From: Miscanthus floridulus
Lineage: Eukaryota > Streptophyta > Magnoliopsida > Poales > Poaceae
DNA: 64,000 nt
Direction of reading: 5' to 3'
Assembly (NCBI RefSeq): GCF_019320115.1
Contig: NC_089597.1
Span: forward strand, 119,232,000 to 119,295,999
Shown: positions 34,404 through 48,955 of the stretch, piece after piece
Numbering within the stretch: the stretch's first letter is position 1
Layout of the letters: each line of letters opens with the position of its first letter
Program-made: the position numbers and the translations under genes
The notes under the pieces: generated by a model
The model's database searches: none
Told to the model about the DNA's origin: nothing
What the model saw: only the letters and a program-made list of their open reading frames with translations

Positions 34404-34412
34404 GATATATAC
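34404..34412 (+). promoter_or_regulatory. TATA box of the triple UBL gene
   Basis: GATATATAC stands in GC-rich surroundings 70-78 bp before the ATG at 34482. That predicts transcription starting near 34435-34440 and a leader of about 45 bases. Confidence 0.65.
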
Positions 34413-34481
34413 AGACCGATCGATCCGCCGAGAGGGCGAGGGATAGTGACAGCCGGGGAACGAAGGAGCGCGATCGACGGA

Positions 34482-35318
34482 ATGGACGTGACGTTCGCGA
34501 CGCCGGGGGGCCGGGAGCTCACCCTCGAGGTGTGGTACTTCGCGACGGTGCGGGAGATGAAGGAGGCGGTCCACGCGCGCGAGGGCATCCCCGTGGCGTC
34601 GCAGCGGCTCTTCCTCGCCGGGCGGGAGGAGGAAGAGGAGAACGACCAGGAGCTCGACGACGCGCGCGACACCGCGCACTACGGCATCGTCCAGGGCTCC
34701 CGCGTCCTCCTCGTCCACCCCGACGACGCGCCGCCCTCGCCCTCCCCGTCCCCCGCGCCCGCCGCCGCCGCCGTCGTCCGCGTCGCCGACCCCGAGATCG
34801 GGCCGCGCAGCGTCGCGCTCGACGACGTCCCGGCCTCCGATACCGTGGCCCGCCTCAAGGAGCTCCTTCAGGACCGCACCGACGGCGCGCTGCCCGCCGC
34901 GAGGACGGCGCTCTTCCTCGACAAGGCGGAGATGGAGGACGGCAAGACGCTGGCGGACTACGGCCCGCCGGCCGACGGCATGGACGTGAGCGCCGTCGTG
35001 CGACCTCAGGCCCCCGTGGCGTCAGGCGGCGGCGGCGGCGGAAATGGCGCCGGGGCCAGGAACCAGCAGAGGATCGAGGTGAGCGTCATGTTTGGCGAGA
35101 CGGCGGTGGCGCTGGAGGTGGGCGCCATGGATGTGGTCCGGGACCTGCGCAAGGAGGTGGAGAGGCTGCGCCTCCCCGTGCGCGACGGCAGCGGCGGCGG
35201 ATACTTCTTCGTGTACAAGCAGAATGTTATGGATGAGGACCGTACCCTTCGGTGGCACGAGGTTAAGAACGGCGACACCATCGAGATCTTCAACGGCACC
35301 GTCACCGGCGGTGCCTGA
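34482..35318 (+). CDS. Protein with three ubiquitin-like domains
   Basis: A single-exon 278-aa protein starting MDVTFATPGG. The in-frame GTG 36 bases upstream is not a eukaryotic start. Domain 1, residues 1-82, is ubiquitin-fold (ELTLEVWYFATVREMKEAVHAREGIP, then SQRLFLAGRE with an acidic insert). Domain 2, about 96-178, has DTVARLKELLQD and KTLADYGP, matching ubiquitin's KTLSDYNIQ region. Domain 3, about 196-275, has RIEVSVMFGETAVALEV and DGDTIEIF-like NGDTIEIF. Pro/Ser/Ala and Gly linkers join them. Lys48- and Lys63-type positions are not conserved. The C-terminus TVTGGA has Gly-Gly one residue from the end. Proteins of this build in plants are annotated as ubiquitin-like or ubiquitin-domain proteins; their role is not established. 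Codon use is GC-rich, typical of a grass gene. The gene converges with the polyubiquitin gene 5.4 kb away. Confidence 0.85.
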   Translation: MDVTFATPGGRELTLEVWYFATVREMKEAVHAREGIPVASQRLFLAGREEEEENDQELDDARDTAHYGIVQGSRVLLVHPDDAPPSPSPSPAPAAAAVVRVADPEIGPRSVALDDVPASDTVARLKELLQDRTDGALPAARTALFLDKAEMEDGKTLADYGPPADGMDVSAVVRPQAPVASGGGGGGNGAGARNQQRIEVSVMFGETAVALEVGAMDVVRDLRKEVERLRLPVRDGSGGGYFFVYKQNVMDEDRTLRWHEVKNGDTIEIFNGTVTGGA

Positions 35319-36240
35319 TCGCCCCCCATCAGATCAGGGGTTTAACAAAGGGTTTATGCCTTTAGGGTTTGTCTCATCTCCAATCCTGCATTGCCATATT
35401 TCAGAGCTTCGTCGTTTTAGGGTGGCATGTCCAACAGCGATCGAACAATGCTATGCTATAGTAGGAAATTTTCTTCTATATAAATTCAAATGGTACGGAA
35501 TGGAAATGTAGGAATGTCCACAGTACCAGGATTTAGTTAGATCCAATTCAAGGGATTTTGTAGATTAATTAATCAAGGGTTGGCAGAAGAACTTGAGAAG
35601 TTTCCAAGAATTAAAGATCCAAATCACGAAATTGCATTTCAATTATTTGTGAAAAGGATATCAATCGCTAGAACCCTTGATAAAAGAAAGCAATGATGCT
35701 TATGAATCACTCACCTATTCTTCCGAATTATATGTATCCATGAGATTAATTTTCCTAACATCTAGTTTCCATAACCATCATATTAGCAAGAAACTATCTT
35801 GTTAAAAACTCTAGATTGGGAATGGGTTTTGGGAACTCTTGGAGATGCTCTCACATAGAATGTTTGCCAACAAGGAAGGTTGTTTAATTAATGCTGTGAA
35901 AATCATATGATCTGACTAGTTGGGTCTGCCCCAAGTATATGGCCATATCTTGTTTTGAATCATAAGGTTTAACAAGGGGTTTGTGGTGTTCGGTCCACAA
36001 TCCTGCATTGGGATTTTAGAAGTTTTTTTTGTCTCTTTAATAGATTTCCTCTGCTTTTTAGAAAGCCATAGAGTTTAAAGAGTAATGTTGAGGTCACTAG
36101 CTAACAAAGTTGCAAAAGTCAAGAACTTAACTCAACTAGGCAATTACACACAGATTAGATTTCCCCAACATCAGAAAGCCAACCTACCTTTCTCTTGCAA
36201 GGACCCACAAAGTCAACTCCAAACACAAAGACCCACAAAA
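35319..36240. other. 3' flank of the UBL gene with an imperfect repeat
   Basis: Holds the 3' UTR. A phrase near 35337 (GGGTTTAACAAAGGGTTT ... AATCCTGCATTG) recurs imperfectly near 35967 (GGTTTAACAAGGGGTTT ... AATCCTGCATTG). This hints that the UBL 3' end was once duplicated. No coding sequence is supported. Confidence 0.45.
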
Positions 36241-38207
36241 GTGAGGTCTTTGTGTATTTCTTGCAAGGACTACTCTGCTAGTTGTACATGAATTTCTGAG
36301 ATGATATAATTCTGTATTCACACATTGTCTTTTTTATTTTTATTTTGAAGAGTTAGCTTAGATTATTAGTCTAGTCTCTCAGCTTGATTAAATTGTCCAA
36401 TGCACTGTAGATCCATGCTTACTTTTCCTTGTGATAATCAGAGATGTCGCATTGTTTGATGATTACAAAAACAGTTCTCTGATGGATTGAATTTGTGTGT
36501 TTGGTCCTTCCAGAAGTAGACGTAGATTATTCTATCCCAAGGAATAATATCCAGCAACTACTTGTACTCTACCACTTATTAACAACGATGACACAAGGTC
36601 CGTGCCCAGTACGGCCACAGTTTAATCTAAAGGCATTAGGGAGAGTTTCAAACAGCCCCCTCAGTCTCTTGACAAGCAGCAGGCAGAGAGACGGGTGGAG
36701 TAGCGCATCGAACTGTCTTGGTGCTTTTTTCGGTTAAAACATGGTAATTTTGCTGTCGGCGTAAAAAAGTTAACCATGAGACATGCTCCAAAAAGATACT
36801 TGAAAAGTCTATGCGAGCTTGATAACGTCCTGCGTAAGGATCATGTCCAGAGTTTTTTTTTCTTTTTATTTGGTCTTATATATGACTAGCTGCATTATAA
36901 TTTACACTAAAATACTCTTAACTATAATTCCTATATTAGTAGATTGGATAAGGGCTCCAGCTTTTCATTTTAGTTCATGAGCTCTTATTCAAACTACAGA
37001 GTCTATGATATGTCATGTCTTTTTCAGCAAAAGAACAAGGAAATGTTTCCTTCTATATGTAATAGAGGATTGTGCAACTCAAAAGCTTTAAGAAATTGTC
37101 TTCACTCCTTCAGTTTGCCGAAATTGTCTTCATAAAAGGTTCCTAAAGTAAGAAGAGATAAACAATGTATGTCAGAAATAGATTGTTTGGTTATAAATAT
37201 AAGAAAAATCGTAGCCTTTGCTACCACTATATTCTAATTCTAATACTGCTGTATTTTCAAATTTTCATTGCATAAATATAATATCTATAGGATGTGCGCA
37301 GAAGTCATGTATGCTGCTATCAAAGCAAAATGGTTGTTTAGTGTACGGTGGGCTAACATATTATAATGTAATAGGAAGATCACAGCTGTACACTTGGTCT
37401 TTTTCAGGTAAAGAGATCTTATATTTACCTCAATGATACCCTTTGCTTCATTGGTGCTGCTTCTTTGATTTGTCAAGGTGATATATGGACCAGAAGAGGT
37501 CTGATCGTTATCAGTTAACTATAAGTTTTTAAAAAAAAAAAAAACTCCGTAGTAGAGTATTTTTGGAGAAATTGTGCACTCTTGTTCGAGCACTCATCTT
37601 GATCCCAAATGCTGAAAGTTTAAAGTTCATAGAAGGCTTTAATAAATGTTAGTTTTGAAAATAAACTATTTTTTCCCCTCTGACATCGAGTTTGTTCCAT
37701 ATCCATGTACTGTATCCCACAGAATGCTAAACATGCTCTAAATTTGTAGCCTTGCAAAATGGAGCAACACATTTTCAAATTATGCAGTGCTGTGTCAGAA
37801 TCGAATTGGTGGCCCAATAGTACTCCTAAAGTACTAATCAGCAAAAATTACAACGTGTGAGAGATTGATCAGGAAACCACTGGAGATGGCAAACATTTCT
37901 GCAGGACCATGACAGAGGTTCTAAGGATGACTTCCGGTGTCTAACATATCTGAATTTTTTTTATCTAAAGTATACTATTTATCAGTTGAAACAGAGTGCA
38001 AGGTTCTAAGAATTTCTTATCAGTTGAAACAGAGTGCAAGGTTCTAAGAATTTCTTACCTAAGTAAAGGTGTACCTTTCCTAGGGATTGATCAGTTGAAA
38101 CAGAGTAGTCACCAAAGATTACGACTCTTGAAAGATACTCTTTTGCAGTATACAGAACTGAGAAGATGGAACCCGAAATCAAACGGGGGATCTAAACCTG
38201 TTTAGAT
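36241..38207 (+). repeat. Tandem segmental duplication, copy 1
   Basis: A 1967-bp unit beginning GTGAGGTCTTTGTGTATTTC and ending before GTTTAGATGTGAGGTCC. Copy 2 follows head to tail at 38208. The two agree over nearly the whole length with scattered substitutions and small indels. No gene is recognised inside. A 38-bp sub-repeat (ATCAGTTGAAACAGAGTGC...) is doubled at about 37980-38057 in this copy only. Confidence 0.85.
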
Positions 38208-40212
38208 GTGAGGTCCTTGTGTATTTTCTTGCAAGGACTACTCTGCTAGTTGTACATGTATTTCGAGAGGATATAATTCTGTATGCACACATTGTCTTTT
38301 TTTTCGAAGAGTTAGCTTAGATTATTAGTCTAGTCTCTCCGCTTAATTAAATTGTCCAATGCATTGTAGATCCATGCTTAATTTTCCTTGTCCTGTTGAT
38401 CAAGATGTCGCGTTGTTTGATATAAAAACAGTTCTCTGATGGATTGAATTTGTGTGTTTGGTCCTTCCAGAAGTAGATGTAGACTATTCTATCTCAAGGA
38501 AAGGCATTAGGGAGAGTTTCAGACAGCCCTCTCTGTCTCTTGACAAGGAGCAGGCAGAGAGCCGAGTGGACTGTGGAGTACAGCTTTCTTGGTGCTTTTC
38601 GGTTAAAACATGTTCATTTTCTTGGTGCTTTTCGGTTAAGAAATGTTGATATTGCTGTCGGCGTAAACAAGTTAGATATGAGACATGCTCCAAAAAGATA
38701 ATTGACAAGTCTATGCGATTTTGAGAATGTCCTGCATAAGTATCATGTCCAGAGTTTTTTTTTTTTTTTGGGTCTTATATATGACTAGCTGCATTACAAT
38801 GTACACTAAAATTACTATAATTCCTGTATTAGTAGATTGGATAAAGGCTCCAGTTTTTCATAGCAGTTCTAGATCTATAGAGTCTATCATATGTCATACG
38901 TCTTTTTCAGCAAAAGAACAAGGAAATGTTTCCTTCTATATGTAATAGAGGCTTGTAACTCAAAAGCTGTAAGAAATTGTCTTCATTACTTCAGTTTGCG
39001 AAATTGTCTTCATAAAAGGTTCCTAAAGTAAGAGGATATAAACAATGGGTGTCAGAAATAGATTGTTTGGTTACAAATATAAGAAGAATCGTAGCCTTTG
39101 CTACAACTATATTCTAATTCTAATGCATTTCCAATTTTCCATTGCATAAACATTATATCTATAGGATGTGCGCAGAAATCATGTATGCTGCTATCAAAGC
39201 AAAATGGTAGTTTAGGTAAACACTCGGTCTTTTTCATAAGTAAACACTCGGTCTTTTTCAGTAAACGAGATCTTATATTTACCTCAATAATACTCCCTCC
39301 GTTCCAAATTATAAGTCGCTTTGACTTTTTTGATACATTTATTTTGCTATGCATCTAGATACATAGCAAAATGGATGAACCAAAAAAGTTAAAGCGACTT
39401 ATAATTTGAAACGGAGGGAGTAATACCCTTTGCTTCATTGGTGCTGCTTCTTTGATTTGTCAAGGTGATATGGAGCAGAAGAGGTCTGATTTATCTGTTG
39501 TTTTTTTAAAAAAAAAAGAACTCTGTAGTAGATTATTTTGGAGAAATAGTGCACTCTTGTTCGAGCACTCATCTTGATCCCAAATGCTGAAAGCTTAAAG
39601 TTCATAGAAGGCTTTAAAAATGTTAGTTTTGAATATAAAGTATTTTTTTTCTCTGACATACCAAGTTTGTTCGATATCCATGTATTGTATCCCACAGAAT
39701 GCTAAACATGATCTAAATTTGTAGCCTTGCAAAATGGAGCAACACGTTTTCAAATTATGCATTGCTGTGTCAGAATCGAATTGGTGGACCAATAGTGCTG
39801 TGTCAAAATCGAATTGGTGGCATAGTACTACTACAAATATACAGTGCTCAGCAAAAATTGCAGCCGATTAACAGGCACTCCACAGATTGATCAGGAAGCC
39901 ACTGGAGCTGGCAAACATTTTTTGTAAGGATGACATCCGGTGTCTAATATATCTGAATATTTTTCATCTAATAAAATATACTATTATTATCAGTTGAAAC
40001 AAAGTGCAAGGTTCTAAGAATTTCTTCCCTAAGTAAATGTGTACCTTTCCTAGGGATTGATCAGTTGAAACAGAGTAGTCACCAAAGATTATTACTCTTG
40101 AAAGTTACTCTTTGCAGCATCAGCCACCCAACTAAATGCAAGTACACAGAACTTCTTTTTTTGTGAATTAAACGGGAGATCTAAACCTGGGGATCTAAAC
40201 CTTTTTAGATGT
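38208..40212 (+). repeat. Tandem segmental duplication, copy 2 (contains a MITE)
   Basis: The second copy of the unit, about 2005 bp. The surplus is largely a 130-bp Stowaway insertion (39293-39420 plus TA), while a central piece present in copy 1 near 36540-36640 is shorter here. It ends near TTTTTAGATGTGAACACC. Confidence 0.85.
39293..39420. mobile_element. Stowaway-type MITE (Tc1/mariner), 128 bp
   Basis: Terminal inverted repeats CTCCCTCCGTTCCAAATTAT and its complement at the right end, flanked by TA on both sides (39291-39292 and 39421-39422). The whole element can fold into a long hairpin. The paralogous position in copy 1 (near 37430, CTCAATGATACCC) lacks it, which confirms a discrete insertion with TA duplication. 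Confidence 0.95.
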
Positions 40213-40715
40213 GAACACCGGTGGTTTTTGACGATCACTCGAGCAGCACAAAACACACCGGTTGTTTCTATCACGCAACCAGCACAAATGAAATCTAGAA
40301 AACCAGAGCAACCAGCATGACCAATTGAAGAATGACCCAAGGTTCAACTGCATCTTAGTCTGTTGAAGCAGAACTTCCTCTGAACCAACTAACAGAAACC
40401 AAGAACCATCAAAACAAAAGCAGAATTGTAGTAGCAACGCAATAGAAGATTAGAGCCACTTCAAAAACATTGGCTAACACACATATAACCAGAAACCAGG
40501 GTTCAATTATTTCATTGCACAGTACCAACCAAACTGCTGCGCAGCAGCAGAAATGTTCACAAACACAACCAGACTGACATAGGACTCAAATTTCTTGAAG
40601 AAAAACATAGGGACTCGATCAGGACACGACCACGACATGCAGATAATCTCCATCGGAGGGACAGAAGGCACCAGACTTGTGAACCCTGGAAGGACAGCTG
40701 CTCATGGTCCAGGAC
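40213..40715 (-). other. 3' UTR and downstream flank of the polyubiquitin gene
   Basis: A non-coding stretch downstream of the polyubiquitin stop. The first ~200 bases after the stop are likely 3' UTR; the exact poly(A) site cannot be placed. Confidence 0.6.
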
Positions 40716-43409
<2,694 letters not shown>

Positions 43410-43490
43410 CTTGAGAGGATCGGGAGGATTCGCTTCGCTTCGCTTCGATGAATTTCTCCGACGATGTGATTGGGGACTGGGATTTGGATG
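43410..43490 (-). other. Polyubiquitin 5' UTR exon
   Basis: A non-coding first exon between the predicted transcription start (about 43490, 25-30 bases below the TATA box) and the intron donor. It contains a run of AGCGA/GAAGC repeats (GAAGCGAAGCGAAGCGAA) on the minus strand. The start point is estimated, not seen. Confidence 0.65.
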
Positions 43491-43515
43491 GACGAGGCAG
43501 GGAGGGGATGAAGCC

Positions 43516-43523
43516 AATTTATA
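43516..43523 (-). promoter_or_regulatory. TATA box of the polyubiquitin gene
   Basis: On the minus strand TATAAATT lies about 106 bp upstream of the leader-intron donor. Upstream sequence to about 43710 is GC-rich, as expected of a strong core promoter. Confidence 0.75.
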
Positions 43524-43869
43524 CACGGGGGAGGAGGGAGAAAGAGTCCCGTGAGGCTACGGCACCGAGCGGTGTGGAGCCCAGCGGCGGCGAGAGGCGG
43601 TTGCGTCGCGGTCTCGTGGAATCCGTCCCCACCGCGCAATTCCGCGGAAAAAGCCAGAGCCCGCCGCGGAGATATCGAGGAGGAGGAGGACGCCGTTTGT
43701 TTCCCGCGGTTGGTGGCAGTTAAGGATTACAAAATATCTCTAGATCCAGTTAACACCGTTACTATACCGTTTGCTTCAATCGTGCATTGGCTTGATTTTT
43801 TCTTTTCGTAGAACATTTCAAAGTTTTCTGTATACCGTTTGCTTCAATCATGCCCATGCATTGGCTCGT
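43524..43869 (-). promoter_or_regulatory. Polyubiquitin upstream promoter region
   Basis: A GC-rich block next to the TATA box grading into AT-rich DNA at about 43720. No specific element is assigned. Confidence 0.4.
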
Positions 43870-43972
43870 GCCCTGTTCACTTGGCTGAAAGTACTATTGA
43901 CTGATTTGTTGTGAGAAAAAAATATTGTTCATTGACTCAAAAAATATGGCTTATAAGCCCAGCGAACAGGGC
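43870..43972. mobile_element. hAT-like MITE remnant
   Basis: Ends GCCCTGTTCACTTGGCTG and, on the other strand, GCCCTGTTCGCTGGGCTTAT form imperfect inverted repeats about 103 bp apart. This CCTGTTC...TGGCT terminus is common in small grass hAT MITEs. No clean 8-bp target duplication is visible. A partial relative (CTGTTCACTTGACTTATAAGCC) lies near 44637. Confidence 0.5.
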
Positions 43973-44149
43973 GTTGAATTTTTTCCCCGTATAGAACATT
44001 CCAAGTTTTTTATAATATATATATATATATATAGCGGAGCGAATCCTTAGATGGCCACCGCATCCATTCACGATCACCGCCGACACTTAGGCACTGTTCA
44101 TGTTACTTTGAATACGACATAGGCAAAGTTCATCTCGGTCTTACATTTA

Positions 44150-44600
44150 TGTCTCATGTGTCGAGAATTAGCACCGCTAAGAATGGTGTGGAACTCCACG
44201 TTTTTCAGTCTTTGAATTGAAATCGAGTTTATCGTTGCTCATGCCCCCTCTATATTTTCGGTCTCTGAATTGGAATTGAGTCTATTGTTGCCCATGCCTC
44301 CTCTACGCGCTCGCTAATCCAATCGAACCATAAGCGTCTCACATGTCGAGAATCGGCACCCCACGAAATGGTGCGGAACCCCACGCTTTGCGGTCTTCGA
44401 ATTGAAATCGAGTCTATCGTTGCCCATGCCCCTTCTACACGCTCGCTAATCCAACCGAACCGTAAGCGTCTCGCATGTCGAGAATTAGCACCGCACGAAT
44501 GGTGCGGAACCTGCGCTTTTTGATCTTTGAATTGAAATCGAGTCTATTGTTGCCCATGCCTCCTCTACGCGCTCGCTAATCCACCCGAACCTACTAGCAG
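44150..44600 (+). repeat. Degenerate tandem repeat, 132-bp unit, about 3.5 copies
   Basis: A unit with CATGTCGAGAAT, GGTGCGGAACC, GAATTGAAATCGAGTCTAT, GTTGCCCATGCC and CGCTCGCTAATCC recurs from about 44150, as a half unit at 44257-44335, at 44336-44467 (132 bp) and from 44468. The neighbouring (TA)n at 44012-44033 precedes it. The origin is not recognised. Confidence 0.75.
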
Positions 44601-47510
44601 CCCATCTATTCCCCCACCGGCCCACCCTCTACGCTCTGTTCACTTGACTTATAAGCCGTACTTTTCCAGCCAACGAACAATATTTCTGCTGGCCACAGTG
44701 AGGGCGGTGATGGGTCTTAATGGCGCGGTGGCGGGGCGAAGCTCCAAATTGGAGCTTGGCCTTGCACGGTTCAAGTCTAGGTGGGGGCGGGCAGCGAGAG
44801 GACGTGAGAGCGCAGGCGCATGCACGTGGAATTGATGGGGGATGGCTTCTCGCGTGTAGGCGGGCTAGTGCGGCTCGACGACGTCAGCAAAGAAGAGGAC
44901 AAGGGAGGGGCGGGAGACGATGGGGACGTAGTCAAGGCTCGGCCTATGCTTGCTTAGCGGGACGTGTTGACGCGATCGGAGTGACCACGGCCGGCACTTG
45001 CCGACGACACGTGCTCGAGATCGGCGTGGCCCGCGCGCCGCAGTACCATAAATGGCATGGCGACGACGGTTCGGCCTCGTGCGTGCAGCGTCTAGGCGGG
45101 CCAGTGGCGCAGCGCAGCGATGCGATGGCAACGACAGCGGCGTTGTCGTGGCGCGGCACGGAGGGCAGCAGCAACGCGCGGCAACAGCAGCAGGCGAGGG
45201 CAGCGTGACGTGGAGAGTTGGCCAGCCACGGCTCCGCCCCGCCAGCGCAAAGCCACGTGCGCGCTTGCGCGCACCTAGCGCCACGTCGTCGAGGCTACTC
45301 GGTATGGTGATCGCGTCCAGCCGGGAAAAACATCCCTATAACACGCTGTGCACGGATTTTAAAACTGTTCAAAACAACTACATAGTTGATCCAATCCCCA
45401 AACCACCTTCACTACTCTAAAGAGGGCACCTTAGGCTATCAGCAAGAGCTGAAGAACGACACCACTCCTAAACTCAATTTTTACAGAATAAATTATCAAA
45501 CATAGCTTTGTCAATAGCTTTGTCAATCTGTTTTCAGACTCAAGAAATTGACTAAGTCTTGAGTTGGATTTGCTTCAAATTCGATTTCCAAGCTATTAGA
45601 AATGTTAGCTAGCGTTATTATCTTGTTAAAACAAAAAGTTACACTATCTTCTATAAAATGTGTACTTCAAACCTTATTAAGGTGTCACATATATGTTTTA
45701 TTGCGTTTTTGTTAAATAAAAATTAGTTAAGATCTCTACTTACTAACTTTATAAATCATGAATTAACTTTTCGTTTTATGTTTTTACGACTCATTTAAGT
45801 TACAATGCTTTACCTATCCATCACACCACATGCAATATCACTTAAGTATGATACTTATGACATGTTTTAGCAAGTGATTCACTGTGTAACACCGAGGGTG
45901 TTACAATACTCCTAGAAGATAATAATCATTTGGAGTTGCATATCCAAAATGTCAACTTTTTGTAAAACGATTAAACATGAATCTACGTGTAGTTTTTGCT
46001 TACACAAGAGTGCAAGACATTTGACACTTTGAAAAAGTTGGCAACATCGCATCCAAGATTAAGTTACCTTGAAAATCCCCTATCTATATAAGCTTCAAAA
46101 TTTATCAACTAAAATATAGACATGAAAATATTTTTTCACTAACACTTTTTTTTGTCACGAATGATTGTGTAAGTCTTTGAGATATAGTGATAAAGATATA
46201 TGATCTGTTTGGATGGGCTAAAAACAACCTAATTTAGGTGTTGAGTATTTTTTTGGGGTCTGTAGCCACTAGAGCAACTCCAAAACCCCCTTTATATCAT
46301 TTTGTGTTGATAGGAGATTTTCAACTACAGTCATCATCTATTCTTGGTTTTCTCACTAAACAAAGATAGAGAACAAAAATGACTCTCCAAAGTGCGCACA
46401 CAAATATATAGAGAAGCCATTAGATGGAAAGATATAAACATTATTTTTATTCAAATGGCTCGAAACGAGGATTTAGAGAGTAAGTCTAAGAAAAAATCTA
46501 AGGGTAAATTTAAAAATGATAAATTTAAGCTAACTTTAGCTAGCTAGTTATTCAAGTATGTCTATAGAAAAGTAAGGTTACGAATATGTGCTTGCAATTG
46601 TCGTCGTGCTCATAATAAAAAAGAAAAAATAGGCTTAGCACTTAATCATTGGTGATCGTGATGCTATAGAGTTTTATTAGAACAGCAGAACCTAAATTAG
46701 GTGGAGTACTCCAAGATGGACCAGAGGAAAAGAGCACGTCGGCATTCCTAGCGTGCCGTGCGCTTAACGGCCACGTCCCTTTGGCCGACGTGACTTTTAC
46801 ACGGCGAAGACTCAGAGGGAATCTCACAAGCCCTGCCCATCAATCCTCCCTCCCAATCTTTGCGGTTGCTTTCCTTGCGGACGTTGCTTTCGTCCACTTT
46901 TATTTTTCTTTTCATTATTTTATTTGTTTATTTATTTGTGAAAGACGTATGATTAGACCGAACGTCCTTGTTCGTGTCAGGGCCATTTCTCAGCGAGAAA
47001 CATCGTACAATACAGAAATGGCCGTCGCTTTCTGCTCATATACTCCATTTATGTCGAAAAGAATACGATTCTAACAAAATATAAAACAGATCATTAAGTG
47101 GAATATATTTTATAGTATATTCATTTTTATATTTATGTTCTTTCTTATAAGTTGGATTGGATTTTAGATATATTGGCTAAAAAAAGCAGAACTGGAATTG
47201 TATTCTTTTAGCACAGATGTAGGCAAAGGCGAGCACACATTTCTTAATCGCGAGAGACAGAGACATGCTCTGGTTTTGCAAAAAGCGGTTTCCTTCTTAT
47301 CCGCCGCCTGGTTTCTTCAGGCATGTGTAGCGGTGGGTCGACTCACATGCATACCAGTGCTAGGTCGACTCTTCCTGTGGGTCATTTAAATAAAAAAATG
47401 TTTTGTTCTCTTAAGCCTCTTTCTGTCCCTTTCCTCTTCCTCTTCCTTTTCCTCTTCTTTCCGCGTGAATACTCATGTTTGGTGGTCGAGACACACTCCA
47501 TGCATCGCAG
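44601..47510. other. Intergenic DNA, no gene assigned
   Basis: 44690-45300 is GC-rich and open in several frames on both strands, but these encode Arg/Ala/Gly-rich low-complexity peptides without a domain and with no conserved frame. The remainder is AT-rich without recognised structure. Confidence 0.5.
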
Positions 47511-47572
47511 TAGTGCATGCATCCACTCATGCCAAATAAGATAGTGCATGCATCCACTCATGCCAAATAAGA
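47511..47572 (+). repeat. 31-bp tandem duplication beside a MITE
   Basis: TAGTGCATGCATCCACTCAT followed by GCCAAATAAGA occurs twice in perfect tandem (47511-47541 and 47542-47572). The second copy runs into the left end of the MITE at 47571. Confidence 0.9.
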
Positions 47573-47813
47573 AGGTGTTTAGTTGGGTGAATTTTGGATT
47601 TTGGGCTACTGTAGCACCTTTGTTTTTATTTGGCAATTAGTGTTTAATCATGGTCTAATTATGCTCAAAATGTTCGTCTCGCGATTTCTAACCAAACTGT
47701 CCAATTAGTTTTTTTTTCGTCTACATTTAATGCTCCATGTACGTATCGCAAGATTCGATGTGATAAGTACTGTAGCACTTTTTTGGAATTTGGCCCGACA
47801 ACTAAACACGGGC
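47571..47813. mobile_element. PIF/Harbinger-like MITE, 243 bp
   Basis: Left end GAAGGTGTTTAGTTG and right end, read on the minus strand, GCCCGTGTTTAGTTG form the inverted repeats. TAA at 47568-47570 and 47814-47816 is the likely 3-bp target duplication. Internal phrases such as CATGGTCTAATTATGCTC and TTCGTCTCGCGA are widespread in grass MITEs of this type. Confidence 0.75.
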
Positions 47814-48097
47814 TAAAATAATTCCATGAGTCTAGAAACAACAGTGGAGGAAGCTCTTCTCCTCCTTCGCAGCCACAATCACATACGTAAGCAAAGCAAA
47901 GAATCTTTTAATCATCTAGCAATAGCAGACAGCAGCATTTCCCTCTCGTCGTTTCCCTATTGGAAGGAAAGAAAAATTGGCATTGCTTGGTCCGGCAGAC
48001 TTGCGTGGATGTAGGGTTCTAATTAAAAAAAAAAGAGATCACGAATGATGGAAGGATCCAAGACTCCAAGACCTCCAAAGAGAAAGCGTAGACCATA

Positions 48098-48227
48098 CTC
48101 CCATTCCAAATTTTTAGTTGTTCTAACTTTTGTAGTATGTGTCTAGACGTAATAATATATATTTAAATATATAGTAAATGTTATGTATTAAAAAATCAGA
48201 ACAACTTATAATTTAAGAGAAAAAGAG
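48098..48227. mobile_element. Degraded Stowaway-like MITE
   Basis: Left end CTCCCATTCCAAATTTTTAG after TA and right end with ACTTATAATTTAAGAG resemble the Stowaway family of the copy at 39293, but the termini are eroded. Confidence 0.5.
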
Positions 48228-48955
48228 TTATGTTTGAAAAATTCAGCTGATAAGCAGGATTTTCTACTCACGAATTATCAGGGTTTTTTTAGCGTCAGAG
48301 AATGCCTGCCGCTCAGAAAGTTTTTTTTTTGTGCCAAGTCATCACCTGCTAGAGTATAAAAAACCCACCAATTAGGCCATGACCGACGACGTCCTTAAAG
48401 TTCTGAGTGGGCCTAATACCGCAACAGGCCAAGCCCGAGTATTATACACTGAAATGTAGCCGAACGGGATGCAATGTAAGCTTTCGGGCTAAAATTAGCC
48501 CGCCCATTTTTTTAAAAAGAAAGTGTATCTTTCTTCTCTGAGTGATATCTTTTTAACCAGATTTTTTAGTTGGATGTACACAGGAGAGCAAATTTTACAG
48601 CAGCATTAAAAGTTGCTTGCCGTGGTGTTTTTACACTACTGTTTTGGCACTATCCACTCATCTGATTTAATTTTTTAGGGTTAAACCGGTATAGGACACA
48701 TCAACATGGACACGAACCAAGCATGGTTGAAAAACTGCTATTGTTTAAACCTGCACTTTTTGGGCAACAGAAGGGGCAGGTAAGTAAAAAAAAAAAAGCC
48801 ATGAAAGGTAGACACATTTTTCTTGAAGGCCATACATGTAAATATCTCAATGTTTCAAGTTCTACCACACACACTTCAAAGTGTGACCCTCTCCAACCAA
48901 CAGTGGAGGAAAGCAACAAAAGTCCATGGAAATAACTGGAAACAGGTGAAACTAT

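Noticed and set aside
34379..35236. Long Arg/Gly-rich frame overlapping the UBL gene on the same strand
   Set aside because: It is an off-frame product of GC-rich third positions; the UBL frame has clear ubiquitin-fold motifs.
44720..45420. Several overlapping GC-rich frames on both strands
   Set aside because: Ala/Arg/Gly-rich peptides in competing frames with no motif; no splice or promoter structure supports a gene.
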